64,000 bases of DNA. It comes from Neoarius graeffei (taxonomy: Eukaryota > Chordata > Actinopteri > Siluriformes > Ariidae). This document shows, piece by piece, positions 1 through 11,600 of the stretch. A model generated the notes under the pieces. It searched no databases, was not told where the DNA came from, and saw only the letters and a list, made by a program, of their open reading frames with translations. The number at the start of each line of letters is the position of its first letter. Position 1 is the first letter of the stretch. The stretch lies in the NCBI RefSeq assembly GCF_027579695.1, contig NC_083569.1, positions 71,249,149-71,313,148 of the forward strand, in the 5' to 3' direction. The translations under genes were made by a program, and so were the position numbers.

Positions 1-141
1 TGTTAACGCTTAAAACTATTCCTGTGCCATTCTTGAGGTCTCAAGGCATTTATAAACGAAAGTGAGGCCATGGTTCTGCATACTGTATATGCTTTAACAT
101 TAGGATTGTGTATAGTATTTTAGATTAGTATTATACACAAT

Positions 142-235
142 ATCAAGTCAAGTCAAGTTTATTTGTATAGCGCTTTTAACAACAGACATTGTCTCAAAGC
201 AGCTTTACAGAAAATGAAGGACTTTAAACATGTGC
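142..235 (-). mobile_element. LINE 3' tail fragment
   Basis: Begins TCAAGTCAAGTTTATTTG and continues through AGCGCTTTTAACAACAGACA. It is the reverse complement of the tail that ends the LINE at 60250-61042, so it is a severely 5'-truncated copy. Confidence 0.7.
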
Positions 236-342
236 TAATTTTATCCCAGATAAATTTATCTTTCTGTTCCTGATGAGCAAGCCTGGACAATTTATGGGTG
301 AATGAATCCCATCTTGAGTGTACTCCTACCTGCCTACAGTAT

Positions 343-870
343 ATCAAGTCAAGTCAAATTTATTTGTATAGCGCTTTTAACAACAGACATTGTTGCAAAG
401 CAGCTTTACAGAAAATCAAAGACTTTAACCATGAGCTAATTTTATCCCTAATTTATCCCTGATGAGCAAGCCTGTGGTGATGGTGGCAAGGAAAAACTCC
501 CTCAGACGACATGAGGAAGAAACCTTGAGAGGAACTAGACTCAAAAGGGAACCCATCCTCATTTGGGTGATACCAGACAACGTGACTATAAATAATTTGC
601 TTCTATAACTGTCTTATATAGTCACAAAGTACAACTGTGAAACCAGGAAATTCATTATAGTTTTAACATGAAGTCCGTTTTGTTGAAGTTATCAGCTGTT
701 CATTGATGGAGACTTGAGTGCAAAACTGTTCATGACAACGGCAGTCCTAAAGTTATCATGGCAATTGTAGTCCTCCGCCATCATAGCAAAACTGTAAGTG
801 TCCAGAGCCATCTTCCAAGTGCGACTTTCGACTGTCCATATGGGGTACAGTATATCCCTAGTATATCCCT
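343..870 (-). mobile_element. 5'-truncated LINE copy (3' UTR)
   Basis: Same tail as at 142, but extending about 500 bp into the 3' UTR (the GGAAAAACTCCCTCAGACGA stretch), reverse-complementary to 60720-61040. The distal part also matches 25466-25690. Confidence 0.7.
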
Positions 871-1455
871 GTACTACACTGGAATAATCATAATTAATAA
901 AAGAGCTTTTGCTATTTTATTTCAAATGCACTTTTATTGTGATTTTAAGACAAATTATAATTTAAAATATCTGTCACTGCATTATAATTGTTCAGCTGAA
1001 ATTGTCTTCTACACCAATCTTATTCTCATGGTTGACCTTGTCAATTTAGAGTGAAAATCACGAACTTGGCATTGAAAGAGCTCAATGGCATCCGTCAAGT
1101 GAGAAACGGACACAATACAGAAAAGCCCATAACTCTGATACCGCCTTTTCACTGCTTCCGACAAACAACCAGACTACAGACCGGAAGTTGTTCATTTCCA
1201 GTGGAGAGTCGGACACAGCCTGCTGGGAGTACAAGCTCTACAAATGTGACCGTGTGACAGGAAGTAGGCCTGTATATTTCAATTAAAAATGTGTGCAGGG
1301 TTATTGAGTGAGTTCTTAACCATACTGAATGTTGAGTCACGCATCCAATTAGTAACAGGGATGCAAGTGATCAAACTGAGTAACATGATCTTTGTAACCC
1401 ATAACATTTTGAAAATCTTTCCCCTAGGTTCTGTTAACCTTTAAATGATTTGAAC
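871..1455. other. Unannotated stretch
   Basis: AT-rich sequence with short chance ORFs and no recognisable domain, promoter or repeat. Confidence 0.4.
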
Positions 1456-1457
1456 CT

Positions 1458-1843
1458 CAGCAGCACAATGAGTGGTTAACACTGTCGCATCAGAGCAAGC
1501 AAATTCTGGGTTTGAACCTGCTGGTTCACCAGGGCCTTTCTGAAGTTTACATGTTCTTGCTGTGCCTGCATGGGTTTCCTCTGGGTGCTCTGGTTTCCTC
1601 ACACAGTCCAAAGACATGCAGATTTATTCAACTGGCTACTCAAAACTGCCCATAGATGTGAATGAGTGTGAATGGCTGTCTGTTTCTCTGTGTTAGCCCT
1701 GCGATAGACTGGCAACTTGTTCAGGGTGTACCCTGTCTCTCGCCCAGTGTCAGGTGAGATTGGATCCAGCTCACCCATGACCCGTAATGGATAAGCAGTA
1801 TAGAAAAAAAATGAGTGAATGAATGAATGAATGAATGAATGAA
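1458..1843 (+). mobile_element. Old tRNA-headed SINE copy
   Basis: Diverged copy of the window's main SINE: head AGTGGTTAACACTGTCGC, core with CCTGCATGGGTTTCCTC, 3' end GCGATAGACTGGCAACTTG and a (TGAA)n tail. Confidence 0.75.
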
Positions 1844-2212
1844 TTGAACCTCTCAGGAATCTTGCAGTAACTAGGGATAGTTTAGAAAATGTTCTACCAA
1901 CTGTTAGGGAAACGTGTCCAAACCAACTTTCTACTATCCATCATATAATTTCCATGTAAATGTTTATGTAAACAGGTTGTCTGTACCTGGAATGTTTGTT
2001 TGTAGTTTGTTTAAAAAAACCACTGAAAACAACCTTTGGTGAACTTCAAGAACTTCCCATAAGAGAATGTTATTTGGGAGCATTAGCTTGTAGATACAAA
2101 TGTGATACCTACAGTATAAAGCAAATGTCCTGTTATGAGACCATGATCAGAACGTTCCTGGAATGTTAGTTTGTAGTTATAAAAATAGTTCCTGAAAGCG
2201 GCCTGTGGCTTA

Positions 2213-3440
2213 CATTATAGGCCTACACTCATTGAGTACTTCATTAGGAACATGTACACCTACTCATTCATACAATTATCTAATCAGCCAATCATGTGGC
2301 AGCAGTGTAATGCACAAAATCATGCAGGTAATGTTCACATCAACCATCAGAATGGGAGAAAATCTGATCTCAGTGATTTTTGACTGTGGCATGATTGTTG
2401 GTGCCAGACAGATTAGTTTGAGTATAACTCAAATGACTGCTTTAACTGCTGGTCTCCTTGGATTTTCACACACAAGTCTCTAGAGTTTACTCAGAATGGT
2501 GCAAGAAAGAAAAAACATCCATTGAGTGGCAATGCTGAGGACAGAAATGCCTTGCTAATGAGAGAAATCAAAAGTGAATGGCCAGACTGGTTTGAGCTGA
2601 CAGAAAGCCTACAGTAATTCAGATAACCACTCTGTACAATTGTGGTGAGCAGAAAAGCATCTCAGAATGCACAACACCTTAAACCTTGAGGCAGATGGGC
2701 TACAGCAGCAGAAGACCAGGTCGATTTCCATTTCTGTCAGCCAAGAACAGCCATCAGAGGTTGCATTGGGCACAGGCTCACCAAAACCGGACAGCTGAAG
2801 ACTAGAAAAACATAGCCTGGTCTGATGAATCTTGATTTCTGCTGAGGCTCACAAATGGTAGGGTCAGAACTTGGTGCCAACAGAATGAATCCATAGACTC
2901 AACCTGCCTTGTGTCAACAGTCCAGGTTGGTGGAGGTGGTGTAATGGTGTGGGGAATGTTTTATTTGCACACTTTGGGGTCCTTAATACTAATCAATCAT
3001 TGCTTGGATGCCACAGCCTATTTGAGTATTGATGCTGATCATGTGCAATGATTATGTGCATGTTTCATGGAAACAATTTACCATCTTCTAATGGCTACTT
3101 CCAGCATAACTTTGAACCATGTCACAAAGCAAAAGTCGTCTCAAACTGGTTTCATGAACATGACAATGAATTCAGTGCTCTTCAGTGGCCTTCCCAGTCA
3201 CCGGTTCTGAATCCAATAGAACACCTTTAGGATGCAGTAGAACAGGAGATTCTTAGTATGAAAATGTATCTGAAAAATCTGTAGGAACTGTGTGATACAA
3301 TCATATCAACATGGACCAGAATCTCAAAGGGATGTTTCCAACATCTTGTGGAATCCATGCCATGAAGAATTGAGGCTGTTATGGGAGCAAAGGGAGGCCT
3401 TACCCAGTATTACTATAGTGTCCTGAATAAAGTGTTCACT
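2213..3440 (+). mobile_element. Decayed Tc1-like transposon
   Basis: Carries Tc1 transposase remnants out of frame, including W-P-S-Q-S-P-V-L-N-P-I-E-H-L at 3187-3230 (the third catalytic E region) and an upstream GGTGTAATGGTGTGGGG segment (V-M-V-W-G). No intact ORF. The 54290-54420 segment is a diverged relative. Confidence 0.65.
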
Positions 3441-3569
3441 AAGCGTATGTCAGTTGTCGCATAAACACTTGTGATGAATGATGTGGTTTAAAGTTTCCAG
3501 AATGTTTCAAGAACAGCACAACATTATAAACTGAAATATATCAGTCCTGGAAAAATAATTAAATTCTAA

Positions 3570-4680
3570 TATTATTTGTTTGTTTTTGACTTTAAGAAGG
3601 CTTTTGACTGTGTGTGGCACAGTGGCCTATGGCAGGTCATGAGAGACTTCCATATAGAAGAAGACCTGATCCAAGTTATCCAGGCGCTTTACCATCAGGC
3701 CCACAGCGCAGTTCTATTGAACAGACAGGTTGGAGCATCTTTCCGCACCACCGTCGAAGTGAGACAAGGATGCCTACTTTCCCCCATCCTCTTCAACCTG
3801 TTCCTAGAAAAGATCATGCAGAACACGCTAGAAAACCATCACAGCACCATTTCCATTGGAGGTCGCAGCCTATCCAACTTACACTTTGCCGACAACATTG
3901 ACTTGCTAGCTGGGAGCAACCAGGAGCTTCAGAACCTGACCAACAGACTGACAAGAAGCACAGTAGTATATGGAATGGAAGTCAGCACAGAGAAATCGAA
4001 GGTGATGGTGAACTCCACTGCAGGCAGCCAAGCCAGCATCGTCATGAATGGTGAACCCTTGGAAGTTGTGTCAGAGTTCAAGTACTTGGGCGCTACACTC
4101 ACACAAGATGGCACTAGCTCCAAGGAAATCCGGATCAGAATCGGGGCAGTGATGGCAGCAATAGCAAGACTCCAGAGGATATAGAAAAGTAACATGAGTT
4201 TTAAGACCAAATTCAAGCTGTTTCAATCACTTGTCATCTCTATATTCCTGTACGGCTGTAAGACCTGGATGCTGCTGGCTGAGAGCGAAAGAAGAATCCA
4301 AGCATTCGAGACCAAATGCTTTTGCCGACTCCTACGGATAAGCTACAGGGAGCGGAAAACCAACGAATTTGTTAAGAGCGAAGTCAGGAGACTAGTAGGA
4401 CCCTACGAACCTCTCCTCATCACAGTAAAGAAGAGAAAGCTCGCTTGGTTCGGCCACACAACATGCCACAACACCTTTAGCAAAATGATCCTGCAGGGAA
4501 TGGTTGAAGGCACACGCCGAAGAGGAAGGCAGAGGAAAGCCTGGATGAACAATATCACCGAGTGGACCCAGAGGAGTCTCACAGAGAACATCTGAGCCAC
4601 AAGCGACTGGAAGAATTGGAAGAGGATATCGACCTCAGCGCCTGCCACATCTCCCCGATGACGCCAGTCAAGGGATGAGT
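3570..4680 (+). pseudogene. Non-LTR retrotransposon reverse-transcriptase fragment
   Basis: A reading frame from 3576 encodes FDFKKAFDCVWHSGLW (RT palm motif), VRQGCLLSPILFNLFLEKI (motif B region), FADNIDLL at the catalytic box (usual FADD, last D replaced by N) and EFKYLGATLTQDG. After one in-frame TAG (4182) it continues LVISIFLYGCKTW, FETKCFCRLLRISY, KLAWFGH and RRRGRQRKAWM to 4595, then is frameshifted. The endonuclease and RT fingers are missing. The tail is a short TGAGTGAT-type repeat. Dead 5'-truncated copy. Confidence 0.85.
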
Positions 4681-4859
4681 GATTGAATGAGTGATTCTTT
4701 GTTTGTTAACTAGATAGCTGGTTAGCTAGTTAGCAATGCAACATTTGGGCTCTACACAAAGCTACCTTCTAATTTACACACACACACACACACATCACAT
4801 ATAGCCTATTTGTACTTTTTTCCTGTTTGTTTGGTTTTTTTTTTTTTAAATCAAACATG

Positions 4860-5625
4860 TAATGTAGACTCTTTTCAATCCGCATGTTAGATTTGGCACA
4901 GTTTTACGCCAGATGCTCTTCCTGACGCAACCCTCTCCAATTTATCCGGGCTTGGGACCAGCACCAAGAGTACGCTTATGCACCCCCAGTGGCTGGATAC
5001 ATGTGCATCAGTGAGAATGAGGATGAGAGTGTAGTGAAGATGCAAGTAGTAGACGTAAAGAAAGTTAGTGAATTCAAGTACCTGGGGTCAACTGTGCAGG
5101 AAAATGTGGGCTGCGATAGTGAGGTGAGAAAGAGAGTGCAGGCAGGGTGGAGCAGTTGGAGAAGGATTTCAGGAGTCATTTGTGATAGGAAAGTCCCAGC
5201 AAAAGTGAAAGGCAAGATGTATAAGACAGTAGTGAGACCAGCTGTGATGTCTGGATTGCAGACCGAAGAGACAGGAGGCAAAGTTGGAGGTGGCGGAGTT
5301 GAGGATGTTAAGGTTTGCGATGGGAGGTTGGACAGGATAAGGAATGAGCACATCAGAGGGACAGCACATGTGGAGAGCTTGGGAATTAAGCTAAGAGAGA
5401 TGAGACTGAGATGGTCTGGGCACATCTTGAGAAGAGATGCAGAGCATGTTGGAAGGAGAATGTTGAGGATGGAGCTGCCGGGTAAACGAAAACGAGGAGA
5501 TGCATGGATGTGGTGAGAGAGGACATGAAAGTGGTAGAGAAGGATGCGGAAGACAGGGAGCAATGGAGATCCGCTGTGGTGACTCCTAATCAGGAGCAGC
5601 CAAAAGAAGAAGAAGGAGAAGAAGA
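4860..5625 (+). pseudogene. Second LINE 3'-end fragment (RTE-like)
   Basis: The 4989-5516 frame encodes VSEFKYLGSTVQENVGCDSE, MYKTVVRPAVMSG, RIRNEHIRGTAHVE, LRWSGHILRRD and MELPGKRKRGDAW, the C-terminal region of a fish non-LTR element. The segment between PAVMSG and RLDRIRNEH is frame-scrambled. It ends in an AGAAGAAGG-rich tail. The preceding CAACCCTCTCCAATTTATCC block is a common linked repeat. A different family from the 3570 copy. Confidence 0.75.
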
Positions 5626-5697
5626 AACATGTAATGTAGACCAACAATATATATAAATAAATTAATAAATAAACAAATCTGTGGCCATCATCACTAA

Positions 5698-6080
5698 CAC
5701 CAATGTGGTTAGCGCTGTCGCCTCACAGCAAGAAGGTTCCGGGTTCGAGCCCAATGGTTGACGAGGGCCTTTCTGTGTGGAGTTTGCATGTTCTCCCCGT
5801 GTCCGCGTGGGTTTCCTCCGGGTGCTCCGGTTTCCCCCACAGTCCAAAGACATGCAGGTTAGGTTAACTGGTGACTCTAAATTGACCGTAGGTGTGAATG
5901 TGAGTGTGAATGGTTGTCTGTGTCTATGTGTCAGCCCTGTGATGACCTGGCGACTTGTCCAGGGTGTACCCCGCCTTTCGCCCGTAGTCAGCTGGGATAG
6001 GCTCCAGCTTGCCTGCGACCCTGCACAGGATAAAGCGGCTAGAGATAATGAGATGAGATGAGATGAGATGAGATGAGATG
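5698..6080 (+). mobile_element. tRNA-headed SINE, family A
   Basis: Head truncated by about 20 nt (starts near GTGGTTAGCGC). Pol III B-box GGTTCGAGCCC, core to CAGCTGGGATAGGCTCC, tail (GATGA)n ending about 6080. Confidence 0.9.
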
Positions 6081-6082
6081 AG

Positions 6083-6650
6083 TGTCTCTGGGAGCTCTAA
6101 CACTGCTGCTAGTCTAGAACTCGTTGCGAACAAAATGTAAATTCAACACAACCGCCACTAGGGGGCGGATTCCGACTGTCGTATCCGGAAGTCGAGAGCA
6201 GTGAGAAGGCGGAAATGAAAAACGCCTACTTTTGTTCCAGTACCAGAAGTAAACAACTGCATATGAGTGGGGGAAGTGGTGACTCTGTGGTAATGGCTTT
6301 GGGCCAGTCAAAAACATTTATTCCTCAACTGCTCAGTTATTCTGTCTCAGTCATAACCCTGTCTTAAGTGTAAGTCACTTTGGATAAAAGTGTCAGTCAA
6401 ATGAGCACATGGAAATATGTGTAAAACACATTTACATAGGCTTTCTGAAAGTGGTGCTGGTTCAAACAAGATCTGAAACATGAACAACCTTATGCAAAAA
6501 AATAAATAAATAAAATAAAAATACATTTAAAAATGGAATTAGTATTCCAGATTTGGCTTTTATGAGTAAATTTTATTTTTATTTCCATTATACAGCAATG
6601 TGCTTTTTTATTTGTTTGTAGATCAGACTTTGTTGTCATTGTAGTTATAC
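6083..6650. other. Unannotated stretch with a SINE-tail relic
   Basis: No gene visible. A short segment at about 6370-6405 (AAGTCACTTTGGATAAAAG) resembles the 3' end of a different fish SINE, related to the one at 59945. Confidence 0.4.
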
Positions 6651-6653
6651 AAC

Positions 6654-6943
6654 TGTAGCAGATTTAATATGAGCTTTAAAATGCATGTTATCCCCTCGGG
6701 GACTCTCCATAGGACTGCCATGTATTAATGCTCTCGCGAGATCTGTGTGTTTTTTTTTTTTTTTTTTTTCATTTCATGCATTCCCTCCTTGTTTTGTGTC
6801 TTGTTTTGTTATAAACGGGACGTTTATTCTCGTTGGGGGGACGTATGTAGCAGATTTAATATGAGCTTTAAAATGCATGTTATTCCCTCGGGGACTCTCC
6901 ATAGGACTGCCATGTATTAATGCTCTCGCGAGATCTGTGTGTG
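6654..6943. repeat. Two direct copies of a 96-bp unit
   Basis: The block starting TGTAGCAGATTTAATATGAG and ending CTCTCGCGAGATCTGTGTG occurs at 6654-6749 and again at 6846-6942, an offset of 192 bp, near-identical. A poly(T) run and 75 bp of single-copy sequence separate them. Confidence 0.85.
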
Positions 6944-7319
6944 AGAGTTGGAATGGTGGGAAAGTGTTCTAATAACGGATGTAGATCTGTGTCTCCTCAG
7001 TTATTACAAAACTCTATTTATAAGATAAGTACCAACGCTCGGTTACACGACAAAACTTAGTTTGGTAGCACTCAGAAAACAGCAGCAATAAAAATAATAT
7101 AAATAAAATACAAGATAAAGGAAGTGGGGGAATTGCAGGGTGGGCAGATATTGCACAATTGTAACAGATTTGTATTGACATTCCTATGTATAAAGTGATC
7201 AAGTAGAATAAAGTGTAGTGGAAGCAAATTTTGCACAGATTGTAATAATTGTAAATGTAAAGTGATGCGCGTGTGTGTTTGTTTGTATCTTCTTCCCTCT
7301 GTTGATTTGTTTACAGTGT

Positions 7320-7600
7320 CACCGTTGTGTAGATTAGATTAGATAGAACTTTATTGATCCCTTTGGGAGGGTTCCCTTTGGGAAATTAAAATTCCAGCAG
7401 CATCATTACAAGATAAACAGAGACTAGAAAATAGAGAAAACTTCTAGATAAATTAAATTAAATTAAGTATTTACATATACAAATATAAAAAAGAATAAGA
7501 TATGGGGAGGGGGAAAAAAGTCCAGCAGGAGAGGTATTGCACATTGTCCAGTATTGCTTTTTGTCAGGCTAGGCTACTGCTCCTTCCTGTTACCCCCCCA
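7320..7600 (+). repeat. Likely LINE-derived repeat fragment
   Basis: AGATTAGATTAGATAGAACT followed by TTATTGATCCCTTTGGGAGG is a widespread fish interspersed repeat end; no coding part is present. The adjacent 6950-7320 shows nothing recognisable. Confidence 0.5.
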
Positions 7601-7615
7601 GAGAGGAGTTGAAAA

Positions 7616-7984
7616 GATCTCATCTCATCTCATTATCTGAAGCCACTTTATCCTGTTCTACAGGGTCGCAGGCAAGCTGGAGCCTATCCCAGCTGACTAC
7701 GGGCGAAAGGCGGGATACACCCTGGACAAGTCGCCAGGTCATCACAGGGCTGACACATAGACACAGACAACCATTCACACTCACATTCACACCTACGCTC
7801 AATTTAGAGTCACCAGTTAACCTAACCTGCATGTCTTTGGACTGTGGGGGGAAACCGGAGCACCCGGAGGAAACCCATGGATAGAACATGCAAACTCCGC
7901 ACAGAAAGGCCCACGGGGCTCGAACCCAGGACCTTCTTGCTGTGAGGTGACAGCGCTAACCACTACACCACCATGCCCCCTTTT
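7616..7984 (-). mobile_element. tRNA-headed SINE, family A
   Basis: Full-length reverse-oriented copy: (TCATC)n tail at left, head ending CACTACACCACCATGCC at right. Confidence 0.9.
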
Positions 7985-7987
7985 TTT

Positions 7988-8289
7988 TCATCTCATCTCA
8001 TTATCTCTAGCTGCTTTATCCTTCTACAGGGTCGCAGGCAAGCTGGAGCCTATCCCAGCTGACTATGGGCGAAAGGCGGGGTACACCCTGGACAAGTCGC
8101 CAGGTCATCACAGGGCTGACACATAGACACAGACAACCATTCACACCTACGGTCAATGTGACCATAACCCATGCGGACATGGGGAGAACATACAAACTCC
8201 ACACAGAAAGGCCCTCGCTGGCCATGGGGCTCGAACCCAGGACCTTCTTGCTGTGAGGCGACAGCGCTAACCACTACACCACCGTGCCA
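7988..8289 (-). mobile_element. tRNA-headed SINE, family A (internally shortened)
   Basis: Second reverse copy directly abutting the previous one, missing part of the core between TTCACACCTACGGTCAATG and ACCCATGCGGACATGG. It ends about 100 bp upstream of the PAIP2B NRF1 site. Confidence 0.88.
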
Positions 8290-8379
8290 TTTATTCATCT
8301 AATTTACGTAAGAATACGTCTGGAGAAGCCTACAGTATGACATGAGCTTGAAGCCCCTGAGTTTCTGACAAACCCTGCT

Positions 8380-8599
8380 TGATGATGCGCATGCGCAGTG
8401 AGAGGAAGGCGGGGGCTGCATGTTTGTTTTAGCCCAGAGACCACGTGACTATCGGGTCCCTAATGCATTTAGCCAGCAGCAGTTAGCTTCCTCAAGTCTG
8501 GGCTGGGAGTGAGGAGTTACCCGCCTGCCTGCGCGCGCTCTGTGCGGATTATTGCACATTTTCTTGGGGTTTTTTTTTTCACGGATTTGAGAGGACGCC
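8380..8599 (+). promoter_or_regulatory. Probable PAIP2B promoter and 5' UTR
   Basis: A perfect palindromic NRF1-type site, TGCGCATGCGCA (8386-8397), and an E-box CACGTGAC (8442-8449) lie in CpG-rich, non-repeat sequence just upstream of the exon 1 ATG. CpG-dense sequence continues to about 9420. NRF1 sites in CpG islands are typical of vertebrate housekeeping promoters. The start site itself is not seen. Confidence 0.6.
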
Positions 8600-8606
8600 A
8601 TGCCAG
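8600..8606 (+). CDS. paip2b: PAIP2B exon 1, coding part (7 nt)
   Basis: ATG-CCA-G followed by the donor GTAGAC at 8607. Joined to exon 2 it reads M-P-E-P-T-D-L-N-G, and the L-N-G aligns with the human PAIP2B start (MNG). Exon 2 has no ATG before the conserved core, so an upstream start is required. The ATG sits directly below an NRF1/E-box promoter. An intervening exon that I missed is the main alternative. Confidence 0.65.
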
Positions 8607-11600
8607 GTAGACCACTTTAGACTTTTTAACATTGTTGGGGCAGGGTTTTTTTTTTTAATTAATCTTGGGCTGGGATGTTTGTACTTCAGTAAGAACATGT
8701 TTGGACCCATTGCATGCATTTTTTTGCACATTAAACAAGTGGCGCAAACACACAAACAAACACGCGTGCACGTGTCTAAAGGGTTCACACGTCGCGTTTG
8801 CCTGTAAATCAGCTGCCGAGAGAGAAATAACTTTAGCCAGCTTTTTTTTTTAAATCCTATTGCTGTTTTTTTAACTTAATTTGACTCGACCTTTTGTTGG
8901 TTCACCTTTAGACTAATAAAATGTTGTTTGAGGCTCCATATGCTTCTCATTAATTAGGTCCACATTTCTGCTCGCGGTGTTAGAAAAGGGTGTAAAATTG
9001 TTCCCACCAAACAACTGTCTGACATAACGGCAACAATCACAATGTCCTACAGACAGACAGACAGGAAACACTGGGACACAAACATTAGCCTGCTAGCTGC
9101 TCTTTGTTTTGGTGAGACGGGTTCCACAGAGCAGGGCTACACACCAAACCGTGTGCAAGGGTTTAACTGTTTCTTACATGTTAAAATTAATCCTGATTGC
9201 GGCTTTGAAAGCGGAATAATGTTTTGTGTTTGCGGTGTTGGATCTCGAGGACATTTTGTTCGAGTCCTTCCAGCTGGCCTACGCGCTCTGAGGCTTGTTA
9301 GCATTCAGTGCTACAGGAGCGGAGTGAGTGTGAACGTGTCTGCGTCCTGGTTCAGCGCTCCATCATCCCTCCACCGCGAGGAGCGAGCGGTCTCCCGGTT
9401 ACATAACCATCCGGCCCACTAGCATGCAGTTAGAACGCGTAGCACGCTTTAACAGTGTCTCCCAGGTGCAGGAGCTCTTAGCCAGGTTTATTTCTCTATC
9501 ACTTTTAACAATAAACACTGTCTCAAAGCAGATTTCTAGAATTTGAATGAGCTGATCTGTCCTGTGGCGAGGAAAAACTCCTTCAGACCACATGAGGAAG
9601 AAACCTCAAAGGGAACCCATCCTCACTTGACTATGGGACAGAGCAGTTTTTAACAGGGACTCCTTAAAGTGAATGACGAATGACAGCTAGTGATTTGAAC
9701 AATAAATGGTCCCTTGTCATTCAGATTCTTATAAATGGAATAACGATTGAAATGTAGGTGGAATGGGGGCGGCACGGTGGTGTAGTGGTTAGCGCTGTCG
9801 CCTCACAGCAAGAAGGTCCTGGGTTCGAGCCCCGGGGCCGGCGAGGGCCTTTCTGTGCGGAGTTTGCATGTTCTCCCCGTGTCCGCGTGGGTTTCCTCCG
9901 GGTGCTCTGGTTTCCCCCACAGTCCAAAGACATGCAGGTTAGGTTAACTGGTGACTCTAAATTGACCGTAGGTGTGAGTGTGAATGGTTGTCTGTCAGCC
10001 CTGTGATGACCTGGCGACTTGTCCAGGGTGTACCCCGCCTTTCGCCCGTAGTCAGCTGGGATAGGCTCCAGCTTGCCTGCGACCCTGTAGAAGGATAAAG
10101 CGGTTAGAGATGATGAGATGTAGGTGGAATGACATTGTTTCCAAGTGGAATGACATACTTGTAGGTTATGTTATCAGTGATATCCCCTTTTACAAATGGA
10201 ATGACAGTGTTTTTAGGTGGAATGACATACTTTGAGGCAATGTTATCAGTGATATCACCTATAACCTAACCCTAGAAACAATGTCATTCCATTTGTTAAT
10301 TTGATATCACTGATAACATTGCCTCAAAGTATGTCATTCCACCTAGAAACCTTATCATTCCATTTGTAAAAGGTGATATCACTGACATTAGCTCAAAGTA
10401 AGTCAATACATATATGGCCCTTTTCCACTACCCTTTTTCAGCTCACTTCAGCCCGACGCGGCTCGCGTTTCGACTACCAAAAACCAGCACGACTCGGCTC
10501 GCTTCAGCCCTGCTTAGCCCCTAAAACTCGCACGGTTTTGGAGTGGGGCTAAAGCGAGCCAAAGCGAGCCGAGTGAGGCTGGGGGCGTGAGCAGACACTC
10601 CCCTGTGCACTGATTGGTGAGGAGGAGTGTCCTCACATGCCCACACACGCCCCACGAGCACGCTGGGATCTGTAAACACCGTAAACCCGGAAGAATAATA
10701 ATTACGAATTACGAGAATTTCTGAAGGCTTATGCGCCTCGCCTCATCTATACGCTCTTGCCAGTATCTGTCCGCGTTGTCGGTGACAACAAGCCACAGCA
10801 CCAAGACCAGCAACACTAACGACTCCATGTCCTCCATGTTTATTGTTTACTATTCGGGTCGTGAGACTACCGCTTAAAAGCTCACTGATGTCACTGTTTG
10901 CGCTGCTTAACGACATCACATGACGTCCACCCACTTTCGCTAACTCCACCCAATGTGTCCACCCACTTCCAGCCAGCACGGTTCAGCGCGGTTGTAGTCG
11001 AAATGCAACTCCAACAGCCCCAGTCAGCCCGACTCAGCACGGCATGGCTCAGCCCGACTCAGCCGCGTTTGTAGTGGAAAAGCGGCAATAGAAACCCTGT
11101 CATTCCATTTGTAAAAGCTGATATCCCACCAAGCACCCACTTATCTTATCCTAGGGAGGTCTAAAACTAAAGATTTCAATCGTTATTCCATTTGTAAGAA
11201 TCTGAATGACAAGGGGCCATTTATTGTTCAAATTTACTACCTATCATTCACTTTAGAGAGTCCTTTTTAGCATAGTTACTGCACATCTCACTTTACCTCA
11301 CTCATTTGCACTATTCCGCACTACCTCATCTTAACAGCTGCTAGTTTGTTTTATACTGCTTATTTCATGTTTACCTGCTATACCTCAAGTGCCCTTGACT
11401 TGTTTATTTGAACATGTATATAATGTGTGTATGTACAGTGGTGCTTGAAAGTTTGTGAACCCTTTCTGCATAAATATGACCTAAAACATCAGATTTTCAC
11501 ACAAGTCCTAAAAGTAGATAAAGAGAACCCAGTTAAACAAATGAGACAAAAATATTATACTTGGTCATTTATTTATTGAGGAAAATAATCCAATATTACA

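Larger units (their letters stand above)
9652..11270. mobile_element. Long-TIR fold-back element with two nested insertions
   Basis: The left arm (from about 9657: AAAGTGAATGACGAATGACA ... ATAACGATTGAAAT) is inverted at the right (about 11185-11265) over roughly 110 bp. The interior carries repeated TGGAATGACA units on the left and inverted TGTCATTCCA units on the right. It holds a SINE (9766-10117) and a Harbinger-like MITE (10415-11087). No transposase is seen. Confidence 0.8.

Noticed and set aside
4976-5647. 223-codon ORF on the - strand
   Set aside because: Antisense to the LINE coding fragment at 4989-5516; composition (S/L/P-rich) is that of a shadow frame.
6654-6943. Solo-LTR or LTR pair
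   Set aside because: Units are 96 bp, lack TG...CA ends and flank almost nothing; no primer-binding site or polypurine tract is seen.
7620-7889. Repeated ORFs such as MSLDCGGN... and [13 protein letters not shown]...
   Set aside because: Translations of SINE family A; found on both strands at every copy.
9766-9840. tRNA genes suggested by A- and B-box-like sequences
   Set aside because: They are heads of dispersed SINEs with TSDs and retroposon tails; no tRNA fold with a plausible anticodon arm is expected from these diverged heads.
10743-10979. [21 protein letters not shown]... present in three places
   Set aside because: It recurs only because the Harbinger-like MITE recurs; lengths and frames differ through indels, so no coding constraint is evident.
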